64,000 nucleotides of DNA. Origin: Halalkalibacter okhensis. Its GTDB lineage: Bacteria > Bacillota > Bacilli > Bacillales > Bacillaceae_D. The position numbers and the translations under genes are program-made. Shown here piece by piece: positions 47,551-55,738 of this stretch. The DNA lies in the NCBI RefSeq assembly GCF_000787375.1, contig NZ_JRJU01000001.1:186001-250000 (forward strand). Direction: 5' to 3'. Positions within the stretch are counted from its first letter, which is position 1. Every line of letters starts with the position of its first letter. The notes beneath the pieces are model-generated. The model did no database searches, was not told where the DNA came from, and saw only the letters and a list, made by a program, of their open reading frames with translations.

Positions 47551-48414
47551 TTATATAAAGTAAAAGATAAAACCGGAAATGGTCGACATACTTAAAACAG
47601 ATATCACAAATGTAACAATTAACTCTTTCTTAAAAATAGACTTTAACAAGACAAGCTCTGGTAAACTTGCTCCTGCTGAACTAATCATCATTGCCATTAC
47701 AGGACCTAGCGCCATTCCGTTAACAATTAGGATTTGTGAAATTGGAATCATGCTTGATAAACGAATGTATAGCGGTATTCCTACTAATGCGGCTAGTGGA
47801 ATCAACCACCATGCATCACTACCGAAATAAGTACTAATAAATTCCGCTGGAACAAGTCCATGAATAATTGCCCCGATTGCAGCTCCTAATAGTAAATAAG
47901 GATAGACAGACTTCATAAGCTCCCACGTTTCTTTCCATGCATTTCTCCAGGAAAACTTCTTTGATGTTCGTTCATACCCATTCATCACTACCTGCTTTAA
48001 TGACTTTGCAAAGCCAAGCTTTTCTAATAATAAACCGATTGTTAATGATAACAAGGCAGTAATGATTGTATATAAAATCGTCACTTTCCATCCCATAATA
48101 ACCGTCATAATGGTTAATATCGTAGGATCTAAAACAGGAGAAGCAAACAAAAACACCATCACAACCCCAAACCTTACGTTATTCTTAAGCAAATTTACGA
48201 TGACTGGAATGGTCGAACATGAACAAAATGGTGTAAAAAAGGCAAATAATAATGCAATGCCCCCTCCAATCATTGGATTGGAATTCTTTAGGTGATGTTC
48301 AACTTTTTCATAGGGTATATACGCTTGAACTAGATTCAGTAGAAACGAAACACCAATAAATAAAATGGTCAATTGTGTTGCAATAACTACAAAGCTCTTA
48401 AACGTTTCAAACAT
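47551..48414 (-). CDS. ArsP/YraQ-type permease (UPF0718)
   Basis: The 287-residue protein has eight or so membrane helices in two halves, with the hallmark FFTPFCSCSTIPVI (cysteines about 64-66) and the repeat PLYIRLSSMIPISQIL. The family includes ArsP, an efflux permease for trivalent organoarsenicals; many members have unknown substrates. SD GGAGGAG before the ATG. It heads a unit with two small Cys-pair proteins and is preceded by three ArsR-type operators. No arsR gene is in the window. Confidence 0.87.
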   Translation of the reverse strand: MFETFKSFVVIATQLTILFIGVSFLLNLVQAYIPYEKVEHHLKNSNPMIGGGIALLFAFFTPFCSCSTIPVIVNLLKNNVRFGVVMVFLFASPVLDPTILTIMTVIMGWKVTILYTIITALLSLTIGLLLEKLGFAKSLKQVVMNGYERTSKKFSWRNAWKETWELMKSVYPYLLLGAAIGAIIHGLVPAEFISTYFGSDAWWLIPLAALVGIPLYIRLSSMIPISQILIVNGMALGPVMAMMISSAGASLPELVLLKSIFKKELIVTFVISVLSMSTISGFIFYFI

Positions 48415-48431
48415 TTAGTTCTCCTCCTCGC

Positions 48432-48540
48432 ATCAACTTTTTTTGATTTATAGTCGTTAGTTAATCAACTTTTTTTGATGTAACTTAAGTATATATCCAC
48501 TTTTCACCAATTACAATAGTTTATATCAATTTTTTTTGAT
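48432..48540. promoter_or_regulatory. Three ArsR-type operator repeats
   Basis: On the minus strand ATCAAAAAAAGTTGAT occurs twice exactly (48447-48432 and 48479-48464) and ATCAAAAAAAATTGAT once (48540-48525). Each is ATCAA-N6-TTGAT, the form of ArsR/SmtB-family operators. The first two are 32 bp apart (three turns) and downstream of the -10; the third flanks the -35. Confidence 0.75.
48488..48516 (-). promoter_or_regulatory. Promoter of the permease unit
   Basis: On the minus strand TTGTAA, 17 nt, TATACT, enclosed by operator repeats on both sides. Confidence 0.75.
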
Positions 48541-48630
48541 TTAATGAATTCTCCTTTCTCATGAAACCGGGGCTAATTATCACAAAAAGAAGAGACCACT
48601 ATTGATCTCCTCTCTCAATTATTCAATCAC

Positions 48631-50253
48631 TTACTCTTCTCCAATAACCTCTTCTGCAATATTAACAGCGTGATCCCCAATGCGTTCTAAATTACTAAGA
48701 ATGTCTACATAAACAATCCCTGCTTGTCCTGTACATCTATTTTCATTTACACGAATGATGTGTTTCTTACGAAGCTCTCTTTCCATTTTATCGATCTTAT
48801 CTTCCTTTTCAAGAACAGATTGAGCTTCTTGTATATCTTCCGTATCTAAGGCTTTAATTGCTTGACTTAATGTTGAGATGGTAAGGTCAAACATCTCATC
48901 TAAATCAGAAACGGCCGACTCAGAAAACTTCACCTTATTAGTAATCTGGTACTCAACAAGCTCCATAATATTTTCCATGTGATCCCCAATACGTTCAAAA
49001 TCTCGAATGGTATTCATCAGGGTATGATGTGCCTTCGAATCTTGGTCAGATAAAGAATGCGATGATACTTGAACTAAGTAATCGGTAATTTTTTTATCTA
49101 GATTATTAATCGCATCTTCATATTGGGGAATAAGCTCCCTATGCTTCTTACCTTGGTTTTTTAAATAAAGTTGGACTTCCCTTAGCCCATTTTCAGATAA
49201 TTCCGCCATGCGCATCACTTCTTTTTTTCCTTGCCCTATAGCAATACCCGGAGATTGCCTAATAAATTTTTCATCTAAATGTACAGCTTTATATGGAATC
49301 GCCGAATCTTGTCCTGGAATAAGCTTCATGACAATCCAAGCTAAAACAGCTACAAATGGCAATTGGATTATTGCATTACTTACATTAAAGATCCCATGCG
49401 CAAATGCAATAGTCATCTCCGGATTTAAATTTAAACTATCTCTAATGTATTCAATTAATACAGTAAATGGTCTTAAAAGTAATATCACAATCGTAGTACC
49501 AATTAAATTAAAAATAACATGCGTTAACGCCGCACGCTTGGCGGCAACAGATGCACCAATTGCTGCTAATACAGCTGTGATTGTCGTACCAATATTATCA
49601 CCAAAAAGAACAGGCAATGCCGCATTTAAGTCCATTAGCCCTTGACCAAAAAGCGTTTGAAGTAAACCTATGGCAGCGGTAGAACTTTGAACAGCAACAG
49701 TAAAGATGGTCCCAATAAGAACTCCCAAAAGGGGGTTTTCACTCATACTGACTGTTAAATCAGCAAATGCTTGAAGTTCTCGAAGTGGTTTTAGACCATC
49801 TCCCATAAGGTTTAGACCTAAAAACAAAGCACCAAATCCAAAAATCACTTGTCCGTAATTATTAACTTTATTATTTTTGAAGAAGAAAATTAAAAACGTC
49901 CCTAGTGCAACAATAGGCAGTGCATAGGCCGAAATCTTAATACCAATGATAAATGCAGTTACCGTTGTTCCAATGTTAGCACCAATAATAACACCAATGG
50001 CTTGTTGCAGTGTCATAAATCCAGCATTTACTAATCCAATTGTTAACACGGTTGTTCCTGTACTTGTTTGGAGCAATACGGTTACAAATATTCCTGCAAA
50101 TACTCCCATTATTGGATTCGTTGTAAAACGGTCCAGTAAATCCCTTAGTCCATCACCTGCCACTTTTTGAAGGCCATCTCCTAAATACTTAATTCCAAAT
50201 AAGAAGATCCCCAAACCTCCAAAAAACATAAACAAGATCGTTTGAACATCCAT
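48631..50253 (-). CDS. Na/Pi cotransporter family protein with PhoU-like tail
   Basis: About 540 residues. The first 310 hold two inverted Na/Pi-cotransporter repeats with the QSST-type motifs (LLQTSTGTTVLTIGLV and AVQSSTAAIGLLQTL); residues after 340 are a soluble helical PhoU-like domain (ERIGDHMENIMELVEY and SNLERIGDHAVNIAEEV). It should import phosphate with sodium, fitting the Na+-based physiology suggested by Mrp. ATG 50253 has GGAG 6 nt upstream; ATG 50265 is possible. PhoP-box repeats precede it. Confidence 0.88.
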   Translation of the reverse strand: MDVQTILFMFFGGLGIFLFGIKYLGDGLQKVAGDGLRDLLDRFTTNPIMGVFAGIFVTVLLQTSTGTTVLTIGLVNAGFMTLQQAIGVIIGANIGTTVTAFIIGIKISAYALPIVALGTFLIFFFKNNKVNNYGQVIFGFGALFLGLNLMGDGLKPLRELQAFADLTVSMSENPLLGVLIGTIFTVAVQSSTAAIGLLQTLFGQGLMDLNAALPVLFGDNIGTTITAVLAAIGASVAAKRAALTHVIFNLIGTTIVILLLRPFTVLIEYIRDSLNLNPEMTIAFAHGIFNVSNAIIQLPFVAVLAWIVMKLIPGQDSAIPYKAVHLDEKFIRQSPGIAIGQGKKEVMRMAELSENGLREVQLYLKNQGKKHRELIPQYEDAINNLDKKITDYLVQVSSHSLSDQDSKAHHTLMNTIRDFERIGDHMENIMELVEYQITNKVKFSESAVSDLDEMFDLTISTLSQAIKALDTEDIQEAQSVLEKEDKIDKMERELRKKHIIRVNENRCTGQAGIVYVDILSNLERIGDHAVNIAEEVIGEE

Positions 50254-50316
50254 ATTTTGCTCCATCCCTTCTGCACTTCGTTCGACATTTTTCTACAGTA
50301 GTCAATTCCCCCAACA

Positions 50317-50345
50317 ATACTAAATAAGGGACGGACTAATGTAAA
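50317..50345 (-). promoter_or_regulatory. Promoter of the Na/Pi cotransporter gene
   Basis: On the minus strand TTTACA, 17 nt, TAGTAT. The -35 is itself one of the PhoP-like repeats. Confidence 0.65.
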
Positions 50346-50382
50346 CAACTCTTATGTAAAGATTTTGTAAAGTTTATGTAAA
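50340..50382 (-). promoter_or_regulatory. PhoP-box-like direct repeats
   Basis: TTTACA occurs on the minus strand at 50382-50377, 50371-50366 and 50360-50355, exactly 11 bp apart, plus a fourth copy at 50345-50340. This is the spacing and sequence form of Bacillus PhoP boxes (TT[ACT]ACA every 11 bp), so phosphate starvation probably induces the transporter. Confidence 0.75.
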
Positions 50383-50596
50383 GATTTATCCTCAACATCA
50401 TTTAGTACTTGACTTTTTCTCCGTCAGTGTTTATTCAATCTAGAAGAACATAAACACTCTTATTTTGTTAAGAAATATACTTTATATCCTCTTTTTAGAT
50501 TTTCAGTTCCCGGTGAAAATAAGTATTCTCCACAGTGGATGAATCTCTTTTTAAAGGAAATATTAATTCTGAAAACAAAATAATGGAGGCATAAAG

Positions 50597-50989
50597 ATGA
50601 AAGGAAAATTTTTAATTCGGGCATTCGTAAGTTGTCTTATTGTTTTAGGAGCGTTAGGAACTAGTAACGTTGAAGCTGCACCAAAGATGGTCGATTTTGA
50701 ATTAGAAATTGAACTAAACAATCATACTGAATATGATATTGAGTACGAGGTAGAGAATGATAAAATAGAGGCAAAATATAAGGTACCTGGGAGCGCTACC
50801 CTATACGGGCAAGAAGCTCAAGCGGCCATTGAACCACTATTAAATCAATTGAGTCTATCACCAAATTCGAACAAACAAGAACTAAAGAAGCAGATTTTAG
50901 CTATCTTGCAAGTGAACCCAAATGATGTAGATGAATTTGAGTTAGAAGTAAAATTTGACAGCGGTCCAAAGCTTAAGATTGATGAATAA
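50597..50989 (+). CDS. YusW-like secreted protein
   Basis: The 130-residue protein has a signal peptide (MKGKFLIRAFVSCLIVLGAL, likely cut after VEA) and a mature acidic domain FELEIELNNHTEYDIEYEVE followed by an amphipathic C-terminal half. It fits the YusW-like family of exported bacillar proteins of unknown function. AATGGAGG precedes the ATG. Its own terminator follows. Confidence 0.72.
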   Translation: MKGKFLIRAFVSCLIVLGALGTSNVEAAPKMVDFELEIELNNHTEYDIEYEVENDKIEAKYKVPGSATLYGQEAQAAIEPLLNQLSLSPNSNKQELKKQILAILQVNPNDVDEFELEVKFDSGPKLKIDE

Positions 50990-51368
50990 ATCTATTTAAT
51001 CAGCTGGTTCACATTTTTCATAGAATAGAGATTGTTTTTGTTGTGTTAAAGACGTCTTCCTTTTTAGAGAAGACGTCTTTTCTTCGTTAATCTATGATGC
51101 CAGGCAACGGTTTCTGCTTAGATCACATGATATCCTTTTCATTTTATAATCAGTTACTTTCTTTAGTGCATGAATAATCACGACCCTGTTCGCAGATTAT
51201 ATTGGTGCAGAAGCCTTTGAAAGGAGCTTAATAAAAATACTCCTCTTTCTTTTTAGCTCACGCAAAGATTTGTAAACTAATCTATATGTTTATACAAAAC
51301 ACTTCACATTAAGATTCCTTGTACTTTTTTTACAGAATACGAACATTTTTTCTTCAGGAGAACAAATT
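50990..51368. other. Intergenic region after the YusW-like gene
   Basis: A 379-nt gap. Apart from the terminator at 51048 and a weak hairpin near 51217-51252 (AAAGGAG with CTCCTCTTT), I see no gene or clear signal. Confidence 0.6.
51048..51085 (+). terminator. Terminator of the YusW-like gene
   Basis: Arms AAAGACGTCTTC and GAAGACGTCTTT, T-rich tail. Confidence 0.88.
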
Positions 51369-52082
51369 ATGAATGAATTATTTATAGTTTTTGTACGAAC
51401 AATAGGCGCTTTTAGTTTTTTGTTGGTTCTTAATCATTTGTTAGGAAAACAAAGCCTTTCTCAAATGACAAATCATGATTTTATTACAGCAGTCATGATG
51501 GGGGCTATTAGTGCAAATGTCGCATTTAACACTCAACTAAATTTTAAAGATATCGTTTTGTCATTAATTTTGGTTTCTGCGATTGGTTACATAACGTCCT
51601 TCCTCTCCCTTAAAAATCATATTTTCCGAAAAGTATTCTCCGGCGAACCAACTGTCATAATAGAAAACGGAAAGATTTTAGAAGAACATATGAAGAAGCA
51701 AAAATATACCCTTGATGCGTTAAATCAAGGGTTACGTCAAAAAGGGATTTTCGACATAAACGAAGTAAAATATGCAGTACTTGAAGTAAATGGGCAATTA
51801 TCGGTTCAAAAAAAATCAGAACTGCTACCTCTAACACAAAAAAGTTTTTATAAACATTCTACAGACGAAATTAGAAACTTTCCAGTTGAGTTAATCATGG
51901 ATGGAACTATTAAGAAAAAGAATTTAGAGGATTTGGGACTTGATGCGGAAACGCTTAAGGATATGTTATTTAAGAAAGGGGTTCACCCATCTACTGTTTT
52001 TTATTGTGTTCTTGGAACAAATGGGCAATTAGCCATTGATTTATATAATGATTCAATTAAAAACCCTATAGATAGTGAATAA
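51369..52082 (+). CDS. YetF/DUF421 family membrane protein
   Basis: The 237-residue protein has three N-terminal membrane segments and a cytoplasmic part with the DUF421 pattern: GEPTVIIENGKILEEHMKK, then a YTLDALNQGLRQKGIFDINE and YAVLEVNGQLSV. The YetF/YdfR/YrbG family occurs in spore formers and some members affect spores; the role is unknown. AGGAG lies upstream of the ATG. Confidence 0.88.
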   Translation: MNELFIVFVRTIGAFSFLLVLNHLLGKQSLSQMTNHDFITAVMMGAISANVAFNTQLNFKDIVLSLILVSAIGYITSFLSLKNHIFRKVFSGEPTVIIENGKILEEHMKKQKYTLDALNQGLRQKGIFDINEVKYAVLEVNGQLSVQKKSELLPLTQKSFYKHSTDEIRNFPVELIMDGTIKKKNLEDLGLDAETLKDMLFKKGVHPSTVFYCVLGTNGQLAIDLYNDSIKNPIDSE

Positions 52083-52155
52083 TCAGAGCTAAATCAAGGG
52101 CTATCAGCTATTGCCTAATAACCCTTGGCTTTATATTCTCTGACAACCTTAGCAT

Positions 52156-52863
52156 CTACCCTTTCCCTTGACTCTGCTTATAAAATTCATGAAATAGCTT
52201 CATTAACGCTCTCTTTTCAATTCTTGAAACATAGCTTCTTGAGATTCCAAGTTCTTTCGCAATTTCCCTTTGTGTTCGCTCTTCTTCTAAATTCAACCCA
52301 AAACGTCCAACAATGACTTCCTTCTCACGATCATCTAACACATGAATGAACTTATATATTTGTGTTTTCTCCATATTCGTTTGAATGACATCAACAATGT
52401 CTTCTCCTTCTTCTTGAAGAACATCAATTAAGGTGATTTCATTCCCCTCTTTATCCGTTCCAATCGGATCGTGAAGAGATACATCCTTCTTGACCTTTTT
52501 TAAGGCTCTCAAGTGCATAAGAATTTCATTTTCAATACACCGTGCAGCATAAGTTGCCAGCTTTGTCCCTTTTCCATCAGAATAGCTTTCTATCGCCTTA
52601 ATTAAACCAATCGTTCCTATTGAGATGAGGTCTTCCGTATCTTCCCTTGTATTTTCAAACTTCTTGACGATATGAGCCACCAAACGTAGGTTATGTTCAA
52701 TTAGAAGGTCGCGTGCTCGTTCATCACCCTCCTGCATTAGCTTTAAGTATTTACGCTCTTCATCTTTTTTTAGTGGCTGTGGGAAGGCGTTATTTTTCAC
52801 GTATGATACAAAGACGATAACTTCCTTAAATAAATAAGAGATCGCTGCAATTATTGTAGACAA
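52156..52863 (-). CDS. sigK: RNA polymerase sigma-K factor (uninterrupted)
   Basis: Sigma-K directs late mother-cell transcription. The 235-residue pro-protein has a hydrophobic pro-sequence ending VIVFVS(20)/[11 protein letters not shown], the cleavage site known in B. subtilis. Region 2 follows ([47 protein letters not shown]), then region 4 ([13 protein letters not shown]-type, [19 protein letters not shown]). The gene is continuous, with no skin-like element in the reading frame. The start is TTG at 52863. Confidence 0.96.
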   Translation of the reverse strand: MSTIIAAISYLFKEVIVFVSYVKNNAFPQPLKKDEERKYLKLMQEGDERARDLLIEHNLRLVAHIVKKFENTREDTEDLISIGTIGLIKAIESYSDGKGTKLATYAARCIENEILMHLRALKKVKKDVSLHDPIGTDKEGNEITLIDVLQEEGEDIVDVIQTNMEKTQIYKFIHVLDDREKEVIVGRFGLNLEEERTQREIAKELGISRSYVSRIEKRALMKLFHEFYKQSQGKG

Positions 52864-52990
52864 ATCATCACCCCCATAATGTCGTTACTTTAACACTATG
52901 TAAAACTGGGCTTGGTCGTGTCTGTACAACAAAAATAAACTGGGATTTTGCTTTTTTACATATTTATCTTCCTATCACTATGAGAGACCG

Positions 52991-53033
52991 AAAAAAGAGA
53001 GACCTTATGCATTTAACCTGCATGGTCTCTCTT
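52991..53033 (-). terminator. Terminator of the M20 peptidase gene
   Basis: Arms AAGAGAGACC and GGTCTCTCTT with inner ATGCA/TGCAT, and T6 on the minus strand. Confidence 0.88.
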
Positions 53034-53037
53034 AAGA

Positions 53038-54177
53038 TTAATCTTTCTTTTCTGTCATTAACCGTTCTATTACTTTAGCTAATAGCAACGTTCTCTCTGT
53101 TAAAGACGAAATAACTAAATATTCCTTCTCACTATGCGCATGGCCACCAATTGGGCCTAACCCGTCAATGGTTGGAATGCCCATCGCTGAAGTAAACGAG
53201 GCATCGGAACCTCCACCTGTTTTCGTATCTTTTAAGTCAATTCCTAATTCAGCTCCAACATTTCTAATAATATGAAAAAGCTCTTCGGTTTTCTTATTTT
53301 TTAACATGGGTGGTCTTCTCATGTCTCCAGTAAGTTCTATTTCTGTTCCATTCACATCAGATGAAGAACAAACTTCTTCTATCTTATGTTCCATTTCTTC
53401 AGCTTGTTTTAGTGTAGCAACTCTGACATCAATATGTCCAATCGCCATCGCAGAGACCGTATTAACGGCGTCCCCACCTTCAATAATTCCAACATTTACG
53501 GAAATCCCATGCTCGTGATCATTTAATTCATGTAATTTAACAATTTTATGGGCTAGCTCTTCAATCGCACTTCTCCCCTTTTCAGGTTCGATTCCTGAAT
53601 GAGCTGCCTTTCCATGAACTTCAATCGTAAATCTTCCACTGCCTCGGCGTTCCGTCACGACAGAACCATCTCTTCTAGCAGGCTCCATAATAAGAGCATA
53701 AGATTTTCCGATGGCTTCCTTTTCAATAATCGACCTAGATGTAACCGATCCAATTTCTTCATCACTATTTAAAATGATTTGCACATCTTTATACGCATGT
53801 GAACCAATCTCTTTTACGTAACGAAGTGCATAAATAACAGACACAAGACTTGCCTTCATATCAATAACACCCGGTCCATATGCACGTCCGTCTTTTACAG
53901 AAAAAGGACGCGCTTCCACCGTCCCTTCTTCAAACACTGTATCCATATGGGCAACAATCAAAATCGAAGGCTTTTTTCTCTCTGAATGACAAATAATCAA
54001 GTGATCGCCAACTTCACTTTGCTTCACCCTTTGAATGTCAAATCCTAATTCCATAAAATAAGGCAAAAGGACTCTTCCAACTTTGTCAACACCTTCTTTA
54101 TTATACGAACCACTATCTATATTAACTAATTCCTTCAGTAAATCGAGCATTTCTTTCTCTTTCAAATGAACGTCCAT
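53038..54177 (-). CDS. M20 family metallopeptidase
   Basis: About 379 residues, of the carboxypeptidase G2/ArgE/DapE-like M20 family. Zinc ligands are seen in LIVAHMDTVFEEG, GPGVIDMKAS, NSDEEIGSV (catalytic and metal Glu), LIMEPARRDG and the C-terminal GGHAHSEKEYL. A dimerisation (lid) domain lies between. The frame extends to 54291, but ATG 54177 gives the family-like start MDVHLKEKEMLDLLKELVNI after AAGGGGAAGGG. The natural substrate is unknown. Preceded by an orphan terminator. Confidence 0.87.
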   Translation of the reverse strand: MDVHLKEKEMLDLLKELVNIDSGSYNKEGVDKVGRVLLPYFMELGFDIQRVKQSEVGDHLIICHSERKKPSILIVAHMDTVFEEGTVEARPFSVKDGRAYGPGVIDMKASLVSVIYALRYVKEIGSHAYKDVQIILNSDEEIGSVTSRSIIEKEAIGKSYALIMEPARRDGSVVTERRGSGRFTIEVHGKAAHSGIEPEKGRSAIEELAHKIVKLHELNDHEHGISVNVGIIEGGDAVNTVSAMAIGHIDVRVATLKQAEEMEHKIEEVCSSSDVNGTEIELTGDMRRPPMLKNKKTEELFHIIRNVGAELGIDLKDTKTGGGSDASFTSAMGIPTIDGLGPIGGHAHSEKEYLVISSLTERTLLLAKVIERLMTEKKD

Positions 54178-54289
54178 CCTGCCCTTCCCCTTACCCTTAA
54201 TTCCTAGTTGTGCTATTATTATTTTCATGTATTTCTTCTCTTTTTGCAAGTAACATTCGTCTAGTTCCAAATTATACATATGATGAAAC

Positions 54290-54321
54290 AAAAAAAAATG
54301 AGCGATTCAATTGAACCGCTC
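54290..54321 (-). terminator. Orphan terminator upstream of the M20 gene
   Basis: GAGCGGTTCAATTGAATCGCTC forms a full hairpin when read as arms GAGCGGTTCAA and its near complement, followed on the minus strand by A and T9. No minus-strand gene lies upstream of it. Confidence 0.7.
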
Positions 54322-54596
54322 GCAATGGGGGAGAGTAGAGAGAACATTTTTGGAAGCTAGGTCAATGACCTTTCCTGTATTTAATGTACCTTACTCTGTT
54401 TCTGTTTACAGCACTTTTGTAACATCTTCTAACACAAAACTTCTCAGTTTATTTTTTGATGTTAAATCTATTAACAATTTGCTTGAATCAAAAGCCCTTC
54501 AATAAACTAATATCTTCTAGAAATGCTGTATAATATACTTTATCTGAATACCTTTGGTCATCATTTAAAGAACGTTATTGTAAAGGAGGTTTGTAC
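54322..54596. other. Gap between M20 and Nudix genes
   Basis: No convincing gene. A TATAAT at 54529-54534 could be the -10 of the Nudix gene on the plus strand. On the minus strand the segment could encode a short RNA ending at the orphan terminator. Confidence 0.45.
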
Positions 54597-55217
54597 ATGA
54601 ATGAACTTTCCGCGATCAAGAGACAGCTGTCTAACAGAAAAAGCGGTATTCTCGGTTCAGGAACGATGCAATCCGCTGTGTTACTCCCCCTCGTTTATGT
54701 AAATAATGAACTGAGCATCCTCTTTGAAGTTCGCTCGAAAACATTAGCGAAACAGCCTGGTGAAATTTGCTTTCCCGGAGGAAAAATTGATCCTACAGAT
54801 CCTACACCGGAAGCAGCTGCTATTCGTGAATTAACAGAAGAAATAGGTATACCTGAAAACAAAATAAAAATGATTGCACCACTTGATAAACTTGTTACTC
54901 CATTTCGTGGGATTATATATCCTTTTATAGGGGAACTGCTATGTCTTGACGAGTTGAATATTAACCATGATGAAGTTGACCATACGTTTACAGTTCCCCT
55001 CTCTTATTTGTACGAGCATGAGCCGGACGTTCATTCGATGAAATTGTGGTTTGAACCAGGAGCAGATTTTCCTATTGATAAAGTTCCTAATAAACATGCT
55101 TATTCCAATCGCTACAACGAGATTTCCGAGCACTTCTACTACTATCATGAATATGTTATTTGGGGATTAACAGCACGAATTCTAAATCATTTTTTAGACA
55201 TAACCAAACCAAGCTAG
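54597..55217 (+). CDS. CoA pyrophosphatase (Nudix hydrolase)
   Basis: A 206-residue Nudix protein. The Nudix box is PGGKIDPTDPTPEAAAIREL followed by TEEIGI, and the CoA-specific upstream motif LLPLVYVN...VRSKTLAKQPGEICFPGG marks the CoA pyrophosphatase group (UPF0035), which splits CoA into phosphopantetheine and 3',5'-ADP. ATG 54597 is 7 nt after AAAGGAGG; TTG 54591 is less likely. Confidence 0.88.
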   Translation: MNELSAIKRQLSNRKSGILGSGTMQSAVLLPLVYVNNELSILFEVRSKTLAKQPGEICFPGGKIDPTDPTPEAAAIRELTEEIGIPENKIKMIAPLDKLVTPFRGIIYPFIGELLCLDELNINHDEVDHTFTVPLSYLYEHEPDVHSMKLWFEPGADFPIDKVPNKHAYSNRYNEISEHFYYYHEYVIWGLTARILNHFLDITKPS

Positions 55218-55249
55218 CCAAATTTAATACCGATAACTACCTAGTAAAC

Positions 55250-55288
55250 GAAAAAAGAAGTGGACCAAGTTTAACCATGTCCACTTCT
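55250..55288 (-). terminator. Terminator of yrhC
   Basis: Arms AGAAGTGGAC and GTCCACTTCT, T6 tail on the minus strand. Confidence 0.85.
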
Positions 55289-55295
55289 AAATCTA

Positions 55296-55541
55296 TTAAG
55301 ATTGATTGTTCTCTTCATAAATCTGCTTTTGGGTATTCATTGCCAAGCGATGAAAAACAACTGCTAATACAAGGGCAATAAAAATACCAATAATGAATAT
55401 ACTAGGTGTCGTAATAACTGTATGCTCGGCCGGAATCACTAACCCGATAAACAGAAATATACTTAAAGACAATAATATGAACCCAAATTGCTTGTAATCC
55501 TTAACTTTCTCTTCAAGTAGCTTTACTTTTTTATCTTCCAT
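55296..55541 (-). CDS. yrhC: YrhC-like membrane protein
   Basis: An 81-residue protein with a charged N-terminal helix (KLLEEKVKDYKQFGFILL) and two membrane segments. It resembles YrhC, which in B. subtilis ends the mtnN-mccA-mccB-yrhC operon. Here it is alone, near ahcY and mtaD. Function unknown. Confidence 0.65.
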   Translation of the reverse strand: MEDKKVKLLEEKVKDYKQFGFILLSLSIFLFIGLVIPAEHTVITTPSIFIIGIFIALVLAVVFHRLAMNTQKQIYEENNQS

Positions 55542-55738
55542 TTATCTTCCTCCTACTCTCTCATCATTCTATCATCTTTTTAAAAGAATAAGATGATGCA
55601 ATGTCTGTTAATTTAGCAAGAGGATTCCAATTTTTATTATTCTTTGTTTCCTTCAAGTGTTCGCAACTTTCATCTCTTAGCATAATACGGTATCATTATC
55701 AGTAGCTTGAACTACATATAATTGGAGGAACACGAAAC

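Noticed and set aside
48432-48540. Repeated ATCAA...TTGAT units as a CRISPR array
   Set aside because: Units are 16 bp, too short and unequally spaced, with a promoter between; they fit operators.
54311-54505. 64-codon plus-strand frame in the M20/Nudix gap
   Set aside because: Starts inside the orphan terminator hairpin with no ribosome-binding site and has no recognisable pattern.
54290-54596. T-box leader for the M20 gene
   Set aside because: No T-box consensus (TGGNACCGCG-like) or specifier stem could be found before the terminator.
55560-55738. S-box or SAH riboswitch upstream of ahcY
   Set aside because: I could not find the conserved stems of either aptamer; only a normal ribosome-binding site is visible.
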